From: Candidatus Aminicenantota bacterium
GTDB lineage: Bacteria; Acidobacteriota; Aminicenantia; UBA2199
Reading direction: 5' to 3'
DNA: 58,981 bases
NCBI GenBank assembly: GCA_029938635.1
Contig: JAOZUQ010000011.1
Location: 1 to 58,981 of the forward strand
Below are positions 52,619 to 58,981 of the stretch, piece after piece. Position 1 is the first letter of the stretch; each line of letters starts with the position of its first letter. Under the pieces are notes generated by a model, which did not search any database, was not told the origin of the DNA, and saw only the letters and a program-made list of their open reading frames with translations. Made by a program: the position numbers and the translations under genes.

Positions 52619-52698
52619 TTTTATCCTTTACCAGAGATAACAATAAATAAATTGATTACAGCTCTTTTAATATTGCTCTCACTGGGTTCAATGTGACC

Positions 52699-52727
52699 AT
52701 TATAGTATAGTTGCCTAAAATAGTAAA
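52699..52727 (-). promoter_or_regulatory. promoter of the four-gene operon
   Basis: On the minus strand TTTACT (52722-52727), a 17-base spacer and a perfect TATAAT (52699-52704). An imperfect dyad (ATAGT/ACTAT) spans it and could be an operator. The remainder of the 52619-52851 gap holds the DUF1579 terminator and no gene. Confidence 0.6.
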
Positions 52728-52795
52728 CTATTTCTCCTGTATTTTTTTTCTTCACCAATTTTTTATCCCGGGATCAACAGCTTATGATTTGTTGC

Positions 52796-52827
52796 AAAAA
52801 AAAGGGAAGAGGTGAATACCCCTTCCC
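52796..52827 (-). terminator. rho-independent terminator of the DUF1579 gene
   Basis: Minus-strand reading: GGGAAGGGG, loop TATTCA, CCTCTTCCC, then eight T (eight A at 52796-52803 on the plus strand). One mismatch in the stem. Confidence 0.8.
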
Positions 52828-52851
52828 ATATATTATATAAAAAATATGCTT

Positions 52852-53580
52852 TTATTGCTTTTTATTACACTTTTTAGTTTTGTTACCTTTATTCTTAGTG
52901 CAACACTTTTTTTTATGGTGACCTGTTTTCTTTTTGCTACACTTATTCTCTTTGTCCCCTTTTTTCTTTGCACAGCACTTTTGTTCTTCGTTACATTTTA
53001 CTCTGGAGTAGGTCATTTCCATACTTTTAAATTCAGGAGCTCCTGGATACTTCATATACATATCAAATTTATAAGTATTCTTATCAACAATGGTAGTGAC
53101 CATTCTGACACCATGTTTCCCGCCTGTTATGATTTCATCCCAGGTTGCTGTATCAATCCTTACTTTTCCTGATGCATCAAGAGCCCCTTCGTAAGGAAAC
53201 ATACCGGTGCCATTAGAATCGATCCAGGTCCCGACAAATTTCTTATTATAATTATCATATCCAATGATTGACAGGCCTGTAAATTCCATACCCATCATCT
53301 TCCCCTGATTCTGAGTTTTAAGATACCTTCCACCCATTATCATTCTTGCAAAAGCTGTACCAGTAGTTTCCATCGGTTTGTCACCGGGCTTCATCCAATA
53401 TCTGGTAACTGCATCCCACTTACCGGTAAAATATTCAAGACTTTTATGGAATTTCCCGGGGGTTGCATAGTCCATCCACTTTTTCATCATTACCTGTTCT
53501 TCAATTAGTTTTTCCTCTGCAAAAGTATTAACAGCAAGGAAGAGAACAAGCACTACGATTATAATGATAAATTTTTTCAT
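52852..53580 (-). CDS. secreted DUF1579 protein with Lys/Cys-rich tail
   Basis: A 242-residue exported protein (signal peptide MKKFIIIIVVLVLFLAVNTFA). The body (about 45-195) is a lipocalin-like DUF1579 domain (YFTGKWDAVTRYWMKPG, MGRYL-like MGGRYLKTQ, GYDNYNKKFVGTWID). The last ~45 residues are an unusual repeat-like tail of Lys, Cys, Gly and His (KCCAKKKG, KKCCTKNKG). Such a tail could bind metal or polyanions, or crosslink outside the cell. The domain function is not known. Confidence 0.75.
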   Translation of the reverse strand: MKKFIIIIVVLVLFLAVNTFAEEKLIEEQVMMKKWMDYATPGKFHKSLEYFTGKWDAVTRYWMKPGDKPMETTGTAFARMIMGGRYLKTQNQGKMMGMEFTGLSIIGYDNYNKKFVGTWIDSNGTGMFPYEGALDASGKVRIDTATWDEIITGGKHGVRMVTTIVDKNTYKFDMYMKYPGAPEFKSMEMTYSRVKCNEEQKCCAKKKGDKENKCSKKKTGHHKKKCCTKNKGNKTKKCNKKQ

Positions 53581-53707
53581 CTTTATCTCCTTAAGTTTAA
53601 TACACCCATTTTAGTGTTATTATACGAAAAAGCAAATTATTTTTTTTGCTCCCTGAGCTATTCTATTCTTTATACTGATCCCTTTCGATTGAATTAAGGA
53701 TTAATCT

Positions 53708-54580
53708 ATGATAATTTTCAGGATGGCACCTGAAAATTGTATCGGGATCCTTTCCTACAATAAAATCAATCTGACTAAAAGATGTGTGGATTCCGTTATT
53801 ACATCAGGATATGAACCGGATTCTGTTTTTCTCTTCCATAACGGTTCCCAACTTAAAGTGAGGGAAGAGCTGCAACAAAAATATCCGAAGATTAATCATA
53901 AATGGGATGATGAGAACAGAGGATATTCAGGAGGTTTCAATTCCACAATGAAGTGGGTATTCAATTGTGGAGCAAGGTCCGTTCTGTTTCTTACAAATGA
54001 CACTATTGTAGATTCAGCAACTCTCATTAATTGCCTCAAAACTGAAAAGAAAATAGATTCAGGTTTTATTGCACCTTCAATTTTTTACCTTAAATATCCC
54101 GATAAAATAGATTCAAGCGGAGGTTTTTTTGATAACAAGCGATTTACACTCTCTCATTACCATGATTTTCCTCTACCTGTTTATCTCGAACCCGGGAAAG
54201 ACTATATCCCCGGGACGGCATTGTGGATGAGGGAAGATGTTTTCAAGGTAACCGGAGGCATGGATGAGCTATTTCACACATATTGGGAAGATGCAGATCT
54301 CTCATTCCGCTGTCACAATTCCGGAATAAAAATGGCAAGAAGCCCCGAAGCAAAAATATTTCACGGTATAGGACAAACCTGCCATAAAAAACCGGTTTAT
54401 ACAACATTTTATTTTCAGAGGAACAGGATATTATTCTGCAGAAAATATCTGAAGGATATTGAACTGAAAAAAGCTGTTGAAATTATTATAATTGAAATTG
54501 AGGGTATGAAGAAGAAGGCAATAGAAAGAAGTGATCAGAGAAAACTCGATTTAATATCAGAACTGGAAAAACTTTTTTAA
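53708..54580 (+). CDS. family 2 glycosyltransferase (rhamnosyltransferase-like)
   Basis: A 290-residue GT-A enzyme. CIGILSYNKINLTKRCVDSV starts the nucleotide-binding fold. DENRGYSGGFNSTMKWV and LFLTNDTIVD (DxD-like) follow. The GTALWMREDVF and FHTYWEDADLSFRCHNSG segments are typical of GT2 rhamnosyltransferase-like proteins. AAGGA precedes the ATG. It lies upstream of the second ECF operon but the two are separated by a promoter. The sugar and acceptor are unknown. Confidence 0.85.
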   Translation: MIIFRMAPENCIGILSYNKINLTKRCVDSVITSGYEPDSVFLFHNGSQLKVREELQQKYPKINHKWDDENRGYSGGFNSTMKWVFNCGARSVLFLTNDTIVDSATLINCLKTEKKIDSGFIAPSIFYLKYPDKIDSSGGFFDNKRFTLSHYHDFPLPVYLEPGKDYIPGTALWMREDVFKVTGGMDELFHTYWEDADLSFRCHNSGIKMARSPEAKIFHGIGQTCHKKPVYTTFYFQRNRILFCRKYLKDIELKKAVEIIIIEIEGMKKKAIERSDQRKLDLISELEKLF

Positions 54581-54591
54581 TACAATTCACG

Positions 54592-54618
54592 TGTAACATA
54601 TCAGACCCTTGAGCGTAC
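54592..54618 (+). promoter_or_regulatory. candidate ECF-sigma promoter
   Basis: TGTAAC at 54592-54597, a 16-base spacer and CGTAC at 54614-54618. The -35 (GTAAC-like) and -10 (CGT-like) elements fit the general ECF pattern. It drives an operon that encodes an ECF sigma factor, so self-activation is likely. Confidence 0.45.
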
Positions 54619-54638
54619 AAGCTTTATAGGAGAAAAAT

Positions 54639-55544
54639 ATGAAAACAATTAAAAAATTAGTATTAACAGGACTTCTTATAGTATTGTCTATTACTTTTTT
54701 CACATCTCAGGTTCAAGCCTTTGAATTACAGAAGAAATATATCGCTTCAGATACAAAATGGGTAATCCACCTGGATTTCAAGGCATTTATCAAAACAAGA
54801 CTCTGGGACAGCATCTATGATGAAAAGAAGATCAAGATCGACCACAAGAATAAGGACCTTCTAAATGAACTTAATTTCAACATTCTTAAAGACCTCTACT
54901 CCGTCTCTGTCTATGGCGTTGATAAAGGAGACAAAAATGCGGTTGTTCTGATAAACGGAGATTTTGACAGGAAAAAAATCATTAAAAGACTTGAGTCAGA
55001 AGAAAAACCCGAAATATCAAAATACGGGAACTTCAAGGTTTATCACTGGGATGATGATGATTTCGGTACCTTTGTCAGCAACAATCTTCTTGTTATCACT
55101 CACAGCAGAGTAAACATGGAATATGCTCTTGATGTTATCAAAGGCAAAAAGCCAAACTTTAAGGGATCTGCTCTTTCTAAAAGGATGAAAGAAATTCCGG
55201 GTAACTCAATACTTTTCGCTCTGGCAGGCGACCTGTCCAAACTGGTCGGTAAACAGAAATCTTCAATGATGATAGATAAAGCAAAGATGGCGCTCTTCCT
55301 TGCAATGGAACGGAATAGTGATATGAGGTTATCTTTAAAACTTCATACCGAGTCGACAGAAGCCGCAAACAATATAATGCAGGTAGGAAACGGGCTCCTT
55401 GCTCTCGCCAGGATGAGTAAAAAAGATCTGCATGGAAAAGAAAAGATAATAAATTCGATCCAAATTTTTTCAAAAGGAAACATAGTTGAAGCAAAAATGT
55501 TCATCCCATCAGATTTCATAATTGATAACATAGATAGACATTAA
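54639..55544 (+). CDS. secreted protein of unknown function, first gene of ECF2 operon
   Basis: A 301-residue exported protein (signal peptide to about residue 28, ending QVQA). The body is alpha/beta with KWVIHLDFKAFIKTRLWDSIYD near its start and NSILFALAGDLSKLV in the middle. I recognise no family. It has an AGGAG ribosome site, and the sigma gene starts 2 bases after its stop. It may be a regulon output or a signal-sensing component. Confidence 0.6.
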   Translation: MKTIKKLVLTGLLIVLSITFFTSQVQAFELQKKYIASDTKWVIHLDFKAFIKTRLWDSIYDEKKIKIDHKNKDLLNELNFNILKDLYSVSVYGVDKGDKNAVVLINGDFDRKKIIKRLESEEKPEISKYGNFKVYHWDDDDFGTFVSNNLLVITHSRVNMEYALDVIKGKKPNFKGSALSKRMKEIPGNSILFALAGDLSKLVGKQKSSMMIDKAKMALFLAMERNSDMRLSLKLHTESTEAANNIMQVGNGLLALARMSKKDLHGKEKIINSIQIFSKGNIVEAKMFIPSDFIIDNIDRH

Positions 55545-55546
55545 AA

Positions 55547-56140
55547 GTGGAACAGATCATAACTGACAGAGCACTTGTTGAAAGCAGCCTCAACGGTTCT
55601 GTGCCGGATTTTGAAATTTTGATAAAAAGGTATAGCAAAAAGCTATACCTTTTTATTTATAACAGGACCGGTAACAGAGAAGATACTGAGGATATTATTC
55701 AGGAGACTTTCCTCAAAGTATATAAAAATCTATCAGGTTATGATCCCAAATGGAATTTTTCAACATGGATATACACTATTGCAGTGAGGATTTCTGTAAG
55801 CCACTTCAGATATACCAATGTCCGGGAAAGAGAACCGATCTTCCCTTTAAACCCGATTGAATCACCGGAAGAAAAAATGCTGAAAGGTGATGTCAGCAAT
55901 ATATGGGAAGCAGCGGGTAAGTTGGGGCCTGTCAAATCCGAAGTAATTCGACTCCGGTATGGGGATGGTTTGACAATAAAAGAGATTGGAAAAATAACAG
56001 GAAAAACAGGAGTTAATATTCGTGTTATTTTATACAGAGCAAAGAACGAACTGATCAGGATCATAAACAAAACTCCTGAAACCGGAATGACCTTACAAAA
56101 GTATCCGAAAAAGAGTATGAAATTAGGAGTAAAAAAATGA
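55547..56140 (+). CDS. ECF-type RNA polymerase sigma factor 2
   Basis: A 197-residue ECF sigma factor starting at GTG 55547. Region 2: RTGNREDTEDIIQETFLKVY and NFSTWIYTIAVRISVSHFR. Region 4: LGPVKSEVIRLRYGDGLTIKEIGKITGKTGVNIRVILYRA. It overlaps its anti-sigma gene by 4 bases. It is only distantly similar to ECF1, so the two probably govern different regulons. Confidence 0.9.
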   Translation: MEQIITDRALVESSLNGSVPDFEILIKRYSKKLYLFIYNRTGNREDTEDIIQETFLKVYKNLSGYDPKWNFSTWIYTIAVRISVSHFRYTNVREREPIFPLNPIESPEEKMLKGDVSNIWEAAGKLGPVKSEVIRLRYGDGLTIKEIGKITGKTGVNIRVILYRAKNELIRIINKTPETGMTLQKYPKKSMKLGVKK

Positions 56141-56664
56141 GATGTTTAATTTCAAAGATTTTAATCGACTATCATGAAGAGTCGGGTAAAACACTTCCGG
56201 GAATGGTTCGCGCCCATCTGAATAACTGCCGGAACTGCAGCGCATACATGAACCTCGGGAAGCAATTAAAGGAGAGCGATTCTGACACAGGTATTACAGA
56301 CTCTTCAATCCATGAATTAAACAAAAAGATATTCTCACATTTAGAAAACCCGGGAGAAGAAAATATTGTGAAGCTGAAAAGCCGGATATTTTCCTTTGTT
56401 CCGGTAGCAACAGTACTTTTTTTCATTGTTATTTCACTAGGGATATTTTTATTTCAAAATTTAAGGAGACCTCCGGTGATTTCAGAATCAAATTCTATAA
56501 TTAATGTTGCTACTACAAAGAACCTGAAAAACATAAGTGATCTTTTTACCAATGTGGAATCTCCTATGGTAAGGGAGGCTGAAGATTTAAAAAGAACTAT
56601 AAATTCCGCAAAAGAGTACTTGAGCTCTGTTATGGATTTTGGTTTACCCGGGATTCCAGATTGA
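56137..56664 (+). CDS. anti-sigma factor with zinc motif and membrane helix
   Basis: A 175-residue protein. The N-terminal H-x3-C-x2-C motif (HLNNCRNC, about residues 27-34) is the ZAS fold. A membrane helix lies at about 87-108 (FVPVATVLFFIVISLGIFLF), followed by a short extracytoplasmic tail. It overlaps the sigma gene (ATGA), as usual for such pairs. Confidence 0.75.
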   Translation: MRCLISKILIDYHEESGKTLPGMVRAHLNNCRNCSAYMNLGKQLKESDSDTGITDSSIHELNKKIFSHLENPGEENIVKLKSRIFSFVPVATVLFFIVISLGIFLFQNLRRPPVISESNSIINVATTKNLKNISDLFTNVESPMVREAEDLKRTINSAKEYLSSVMDFGLPGIPD

Positions 56665-57435
56665 TCAATTACTATCTGAACTTATAAATTTTTCAACTGA
56701 ATCCATAGTGCCCAGATCATGATAGGTGTCAATAAAAAACACTGATGGATCCAATTCCTTCAGCAGATGTTCCTTTTTACCACTTTTTTCAACTGAATCA
56801 ATAAGGAATTCATATAACCTGCGGGCAGCACCTTCACGAAAACCATAAGCTCCCCAGATCCCATTGTATTGATCAATATTTACTGATGGTTTATCTTTGA
56901 ATTTTGATATTTTATTTTTTTCGACTCTAACAGCACCAAGCGTTGAGATCATATTACTATCGGTACACTTTGTTACGCCGAAGACAACATCTTCGTCAAA
57001 GAGAATTCTGATCGCCTTACCAATAAGTGTTTCCCCCTTTGTATCAGAATAGATAAGGTCTTCCGAACCGAATTTTATAAAAGAATCCGGCAGTAGAACA
57101 ATATTAATATCCGAGAACTCCATATTTGCAGAATAAACAGATCCGGGCCACTCTCTGAAATAATTATTGAACATTACATAATTAACATCTATTGTTGGTA
57201 ATTTCTCGGAAACATAATGAAAAACATTCTCCTTCCCGGGCTTGATCACTGTTATTACTCCGATCCTTACATCCATTTCACCTCTTCCTCTGGAATTATT
57301 AAATGCTTTAATATGCTCAAGTGAATAATCAATAAGCTTTTTCCCGGGGTATATTTCGAACAACTCCTTCGGCCCTTTCACACCGAGCCTTTTACCCTCT
57401 CCTGCACATGGAAGAATGATCGTTACTCTATTCAT
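56665..57435 (-). CDS. nucleotidyltransferase (NTP_transferase family)
   Basis: A 256-residue sugar-nucleotidyltransferase-like protein. ATG 57435 is preferred to an in-frame TTG 15 bases upstream, as it starts 1 base after the methyltransferase stop. The N-terminal motif is ILPCAGEGKRLGVKGPKELFEI, with the G-x-G-x-R and PK residues. INIVLLPDSFIKFG supplies the metal-site Asp. A regulatory C-terminal extension is lacking. It may activate a sugar phosphate for surface glycans. It is paired with a methyltransferase. Confidence 0.75.
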   Translation of the reverse strand: MNRVTIILPCAGEGKRLGVKGPKELFEIYPGKKLIDYSLEHIKAFNNSRGRGEMDVRIGVITVIKPGKENVFHYVSEKLPTIDVNYVMFNNYFREWPGSVYSANMEFSDINIVLLPDSFIKFGSEDLIYSDTKGETLIGKAIRILFDEDVVFGVTKCTDSNMISTLGAVRVEKNKISKFKDKPSVNIDQYNGIWGAYGFREGAARRLYEFLIDSVEKSGKKEHLLKELDPSVFFIDTYHDLGTMDSVEKFISSDSN

Positions 57436-57436
57436 A

Positions 57437-58102
57437 TTATTTCTCTGCAAAAAAAATTAATGCATTGCTGGTTTCTTCATAAGCTTCCCGATCAAAATTT
57501 CCGTAAAACCTTATTGAACTAAAACCCGATCCTTCCAACCCTCTCCTGACAGCATGGCTATAAACAGGATAAAGAGAAACTGTGTTCATGAACTTCTCTC
57601 CTGTCTCCTTCAAAATCAGCTCACCCGAAAATTCAATCTCTTTTCCTTTCTCAATAACTTTATTACCCCGGATAAATATGAAATCATCACCTTCTATATC
57701 TTTAAAAGCCGTTACTCCTTTCGTACGCGGATTATCATAATTAACTATTTGCGCTGCAAAAATCCCACCTTGTTGCAATTGCGAATAAACAGAGTCAAAT
57801 AAACGGCACAATTCAGAATATGACCCGAGGTGAACAAGTGTATTCCCCATACAGGTAATAACATTAAATCTGATCTCAGGAAAAAGATCTGAGACCTTTC
57901 TCATATCACCGAAAATAAACTCAGCATTAGAACCTTTTTTTGTTTTTTCCCTTTCAGCGATACGTAGCAGGTCAGGATCATTATCCAACCCGTATGAAGA
58001 ATAACCGAGCTCTTCTGCAAAAAACACCTGGCCGCCTGTGGCACATCCAATATCGAGATAATGCCCTTTTTTATCCCCGGAAAGTGATTTGAGAAAACTC
58101 AT
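57437..58102 (-). CDS. class I SAM-dependent methyltransferase
   Basis: A 221-residue methyltransferase. Motif I is LDIGCATGGQVFFAEELGY (about 16-34), the acidic motif II is YGLDNDPDL, and NVITCMGNTLVHLG follows. The substrate is not evident. It may act with the nucleotidyltransferase encoded 1 base downstream. Confidence 0.85.
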   Translation of the reverse strand: MSFLKSLSGDKKGHYLDIGCATGGQVFFAEELGYSSYGLDNDPDLLRIAEREKTKKGSNAEFIFGDMRKVSDLFPEIRFNVITCMGNTLVHLGSYSELCRLFDSVYSQLQQGGIFAAQIVNYDNPRTKGVTAFKDIEGDDFIFIRGNKVIEKGKEIEFSGELILKETGEKFMNTVSLYPVYSHAVRRGLEGSGFSSIRFYGNFDREAYEETSNALIFFAEK

Positions 58103-58223
58103 TTTCTTCTCAGAAAAAGGAAATATCTGATCATAAAAACCTGATATAGCTTTATAAAATGAAATTTTCCTCTCCTGAGTATATTATATAACAGAGAAAT
58201 TTTTTTTAATATAAAAGTGAGAA

Positions 58224-58240
58224 TATCACAAATTGTGATA
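58224..58240. promoter_or_regulatory. 17-bp palindrome, candidate operator
   Basis: TATCACAA, one central A, TTGTGATA. It lies about 120 bases upstream of the methyltransferase start. The flanking stretch 58241-58340 is GC-rich (with GAGGGCGGCCTG as at 49371) and holds no credible gene. Confidence 0.4.
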
Positions 58241-58355
58241 CCCCAAATGCCATCATGGGAATCCTCTCCCCCTGGGACAAGGTGAACTCGCAACAGTGAA
58301 GAGAGGGCGGCCTGGGCTGGGGGTCAGGGGAGGGAAGATAAAGTGAAGAATTAAA

Positions 58356-58598
58356 TTATTTATATACATCTCCTCTGGTATCAATCTTAATCACCTTTAA
58401 TTCATTTTCATCTATCTTATAAATGATCCTGATCTTTCCTATCCTCAACCTGAACAAATTCTTTATTTTTTGTCCTTTCAGTTTCTTTATATCCCCTTCA
58501 TTTGGAAGCTTGTTAATTCCCTTCACGATCTTTCCGGCAAGATCCCTTTTTACTTTCTCAATATATTTAAGGCTGGTTCTACTGTAAAATACCTTCAT
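58356..58598 (-). CDS. RelE/ParE-family toxin
   Basis: An 80-residue toxin of the RelE/ParE fold: MKVFYSRTSLKYIEKV start, then LKGQKIKNLFRLRIGKIRIIYKID, the typical beta-sheet with R-x-R/I-Y residues. It overlaps the antitoxin gene by 4 bases. In known systems such proteins cut ribosome-bound mRNA or poison gyrase; which applies here cannot be told. Confidence 0.85.
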   Translation of the reverse strand: MKVFYSRTSLKYIEKVKRDLAGKIVKGINKLPNEGDIKKLKGQKIKNLFRLRIGKIRIIYKIDENELKVIKIDTRGDVYK

Positions 58599-58837
58599 AG
58601 ATCAAGAGACTTCTCTACTTCACCAGACTCTATGAATTCATCTTTTGATAATATATCGAGAATATCATTCTCATCCTTTGCGGAAAGGATTAGTTCTTCG
58701 ATTTTTCCTGATCTTTTGTTCATCCATTCTTTCAGAGAATTCCTTATAACCTCAGAGATACTCACCTTCCTGAAAAAAGCATAAGCCCTTGCTTTCTCAT
58801 AAAGGTCCTCATCAATTGTTATATTCAATCTTTTCAT
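58595..58837 (-). CDS. ribbon-helix-helix antitoxin
   Basis: An 80-residue antitoxin. ATG 58837 is preferred to a longer frame starting at 58918, since KRLNITIDEDLYEKARAYAF, an RHH strand-helix start, then begins the protein. A second helix has VSISEVIRNSLKEW. The C-terminal tail would wrap the toxin. It should repress its own operon. Confidence 0.8.
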   Translation of the reverse strand: MKRLNITIDEDLYEKARAYAFFRKVSISEVIRNSLKEWMNKRSGKIEELILSAKDENDILDILSKDEFIESGEVEKSLDL

Positions 58838-58927
58838 TTTATGCCTCAATGCATATATACAGCATAATGCATAGAATATCAACAATAAATTCATTAATTT
58901 GATCATAACATTCAGCATTTGAAGACA

Positions 58928-58949
58928 GGGAGGTGGTTGCCCACCTCCC
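58928..58949. terminator. GC-rich hairpin at window end
   Basis: GGGAGGTGG, loop TTGC, CCACCTCCC. No T-run on either strand within the window, so it may be a structured repeat rather than a true terminator. Confidence 0.4.
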
Positions 58950-58981
58950 CCGCTTCATTTCAGAGATATTTTTCTTTCAGC

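Noticed and set aside
58099-58293. 64-codon minus-strand open frame (LVPGGEDSHDGIWGITICDI)
   Set aside because: It runs through the GC-rich block and palindrome, has no start signal and looks like translated repeat DNA.

Overview
The window (58,981 bases, AT-rich, roughly 38-40% GC by eye) reads as chromosome of a Gram-negative, probably anaerobic bacterium. Evidence for an outer membrane: ADP-heptose and heptosyltransferase genes, an outer-membrane beta-barrel-like protein and many proteins with signal peptides. Evidence for anaerobic metal/Fe-S chemistry: ferredoxin-containing MinD-type ATPases, NifX-like proteins, a radical SAM protein and a fused FAD/Fe-S dehydrogenase. Several families (DUF3857/transglutaminase proteins, BNR/sortilin-like exoproteins, HEAT-repeat proteins behind ECF sigma factors, LytS/LytTR with a LiaF-like protein) are common in FCB-group and Acidobacteria-like genomes. 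I cannot fix the phylum. I saw no rRNA, tRNA, CRISPR array, prophage or intact insertion sequence.

Layout. 1-8.4 kb: a beta-barrel protein, then a minus-strand heptose group (waaC-like heptosyltransferase, an exported acetolactate decarboxylase, separate heptose-1-P adenylyltransferase and heptose-7-P kinase), a secreted subtilase and a solitary TraD/VirD4-type coupling ATPase. 8.5-12.6 kb: a nine-gene plus-strand operon resembling the ORP (orange protein) cluster, with two NifX-like proteins, two MinD ATPases with ferredoxin inserts, a DUF59 protein, DUF5320 and small zinc-ribbon proteins, and a Fur regulator as last gene. A near-consensus Fur box sits on its promoter. 12.6-19.3 kb: ankyrin protein, zinc-ribbon Ser/Thr kinase, secreted protein, RHH-like protein with a putative operator array, DUF2892 protein and a large FAD/Fe-S dehydrogenase. 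19.4-33.8 kb: a giant BNR-repeat exoprotein, an NTPase/membrane-protein pair, a Gfo/Idh plus radical SAM pair, a glycosyltransferase, a LiaF-LytS-LytTR envelope-response operon with 21-bp-spaced repeats in front, and two DUF3857 proteins.

34-45.2 kb: exported MsrB-MsrA fusion, CrtI-like oxidoreductase, MscS channel, UvrC lacking its C-terminal HhH domain, a flippase-like membrane protein, UvrA, and a nucleotidyltransferase split by a frameshift in an 11-A run, overlapping an OPA-family transporter. 45.2-49.4 kb: ECF sigma factor, zinc anti-sigma factor and two secreted HEAT proteins built from 64-residue double repeats. 49.4-52.6 kb: a tightly overlapping four-gene operon (leaderless binding-protein-like protein with a DUF1858-like N-terminus, HypB/UreG-like GTPase with CxxC motifs, ABC ATPase with no permease, and a zinc-ribbon protein). 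It is the best candidate here for an undescribed system, possibly intracellular metal or cofactor delivery. 52.8-59 kb: DUF1579 protein with a Lys/Cys tail, a glycosyltransferase, a second ECF sigma/anti-sigma operon with a candidate self-recognised promoter, a nucleotidyltransferase/methyltransferase pair and a ParE/RelE-type toxin-antitoxin pair.

All assignments come from reading the sequence and recalling protein families; no database search was run.
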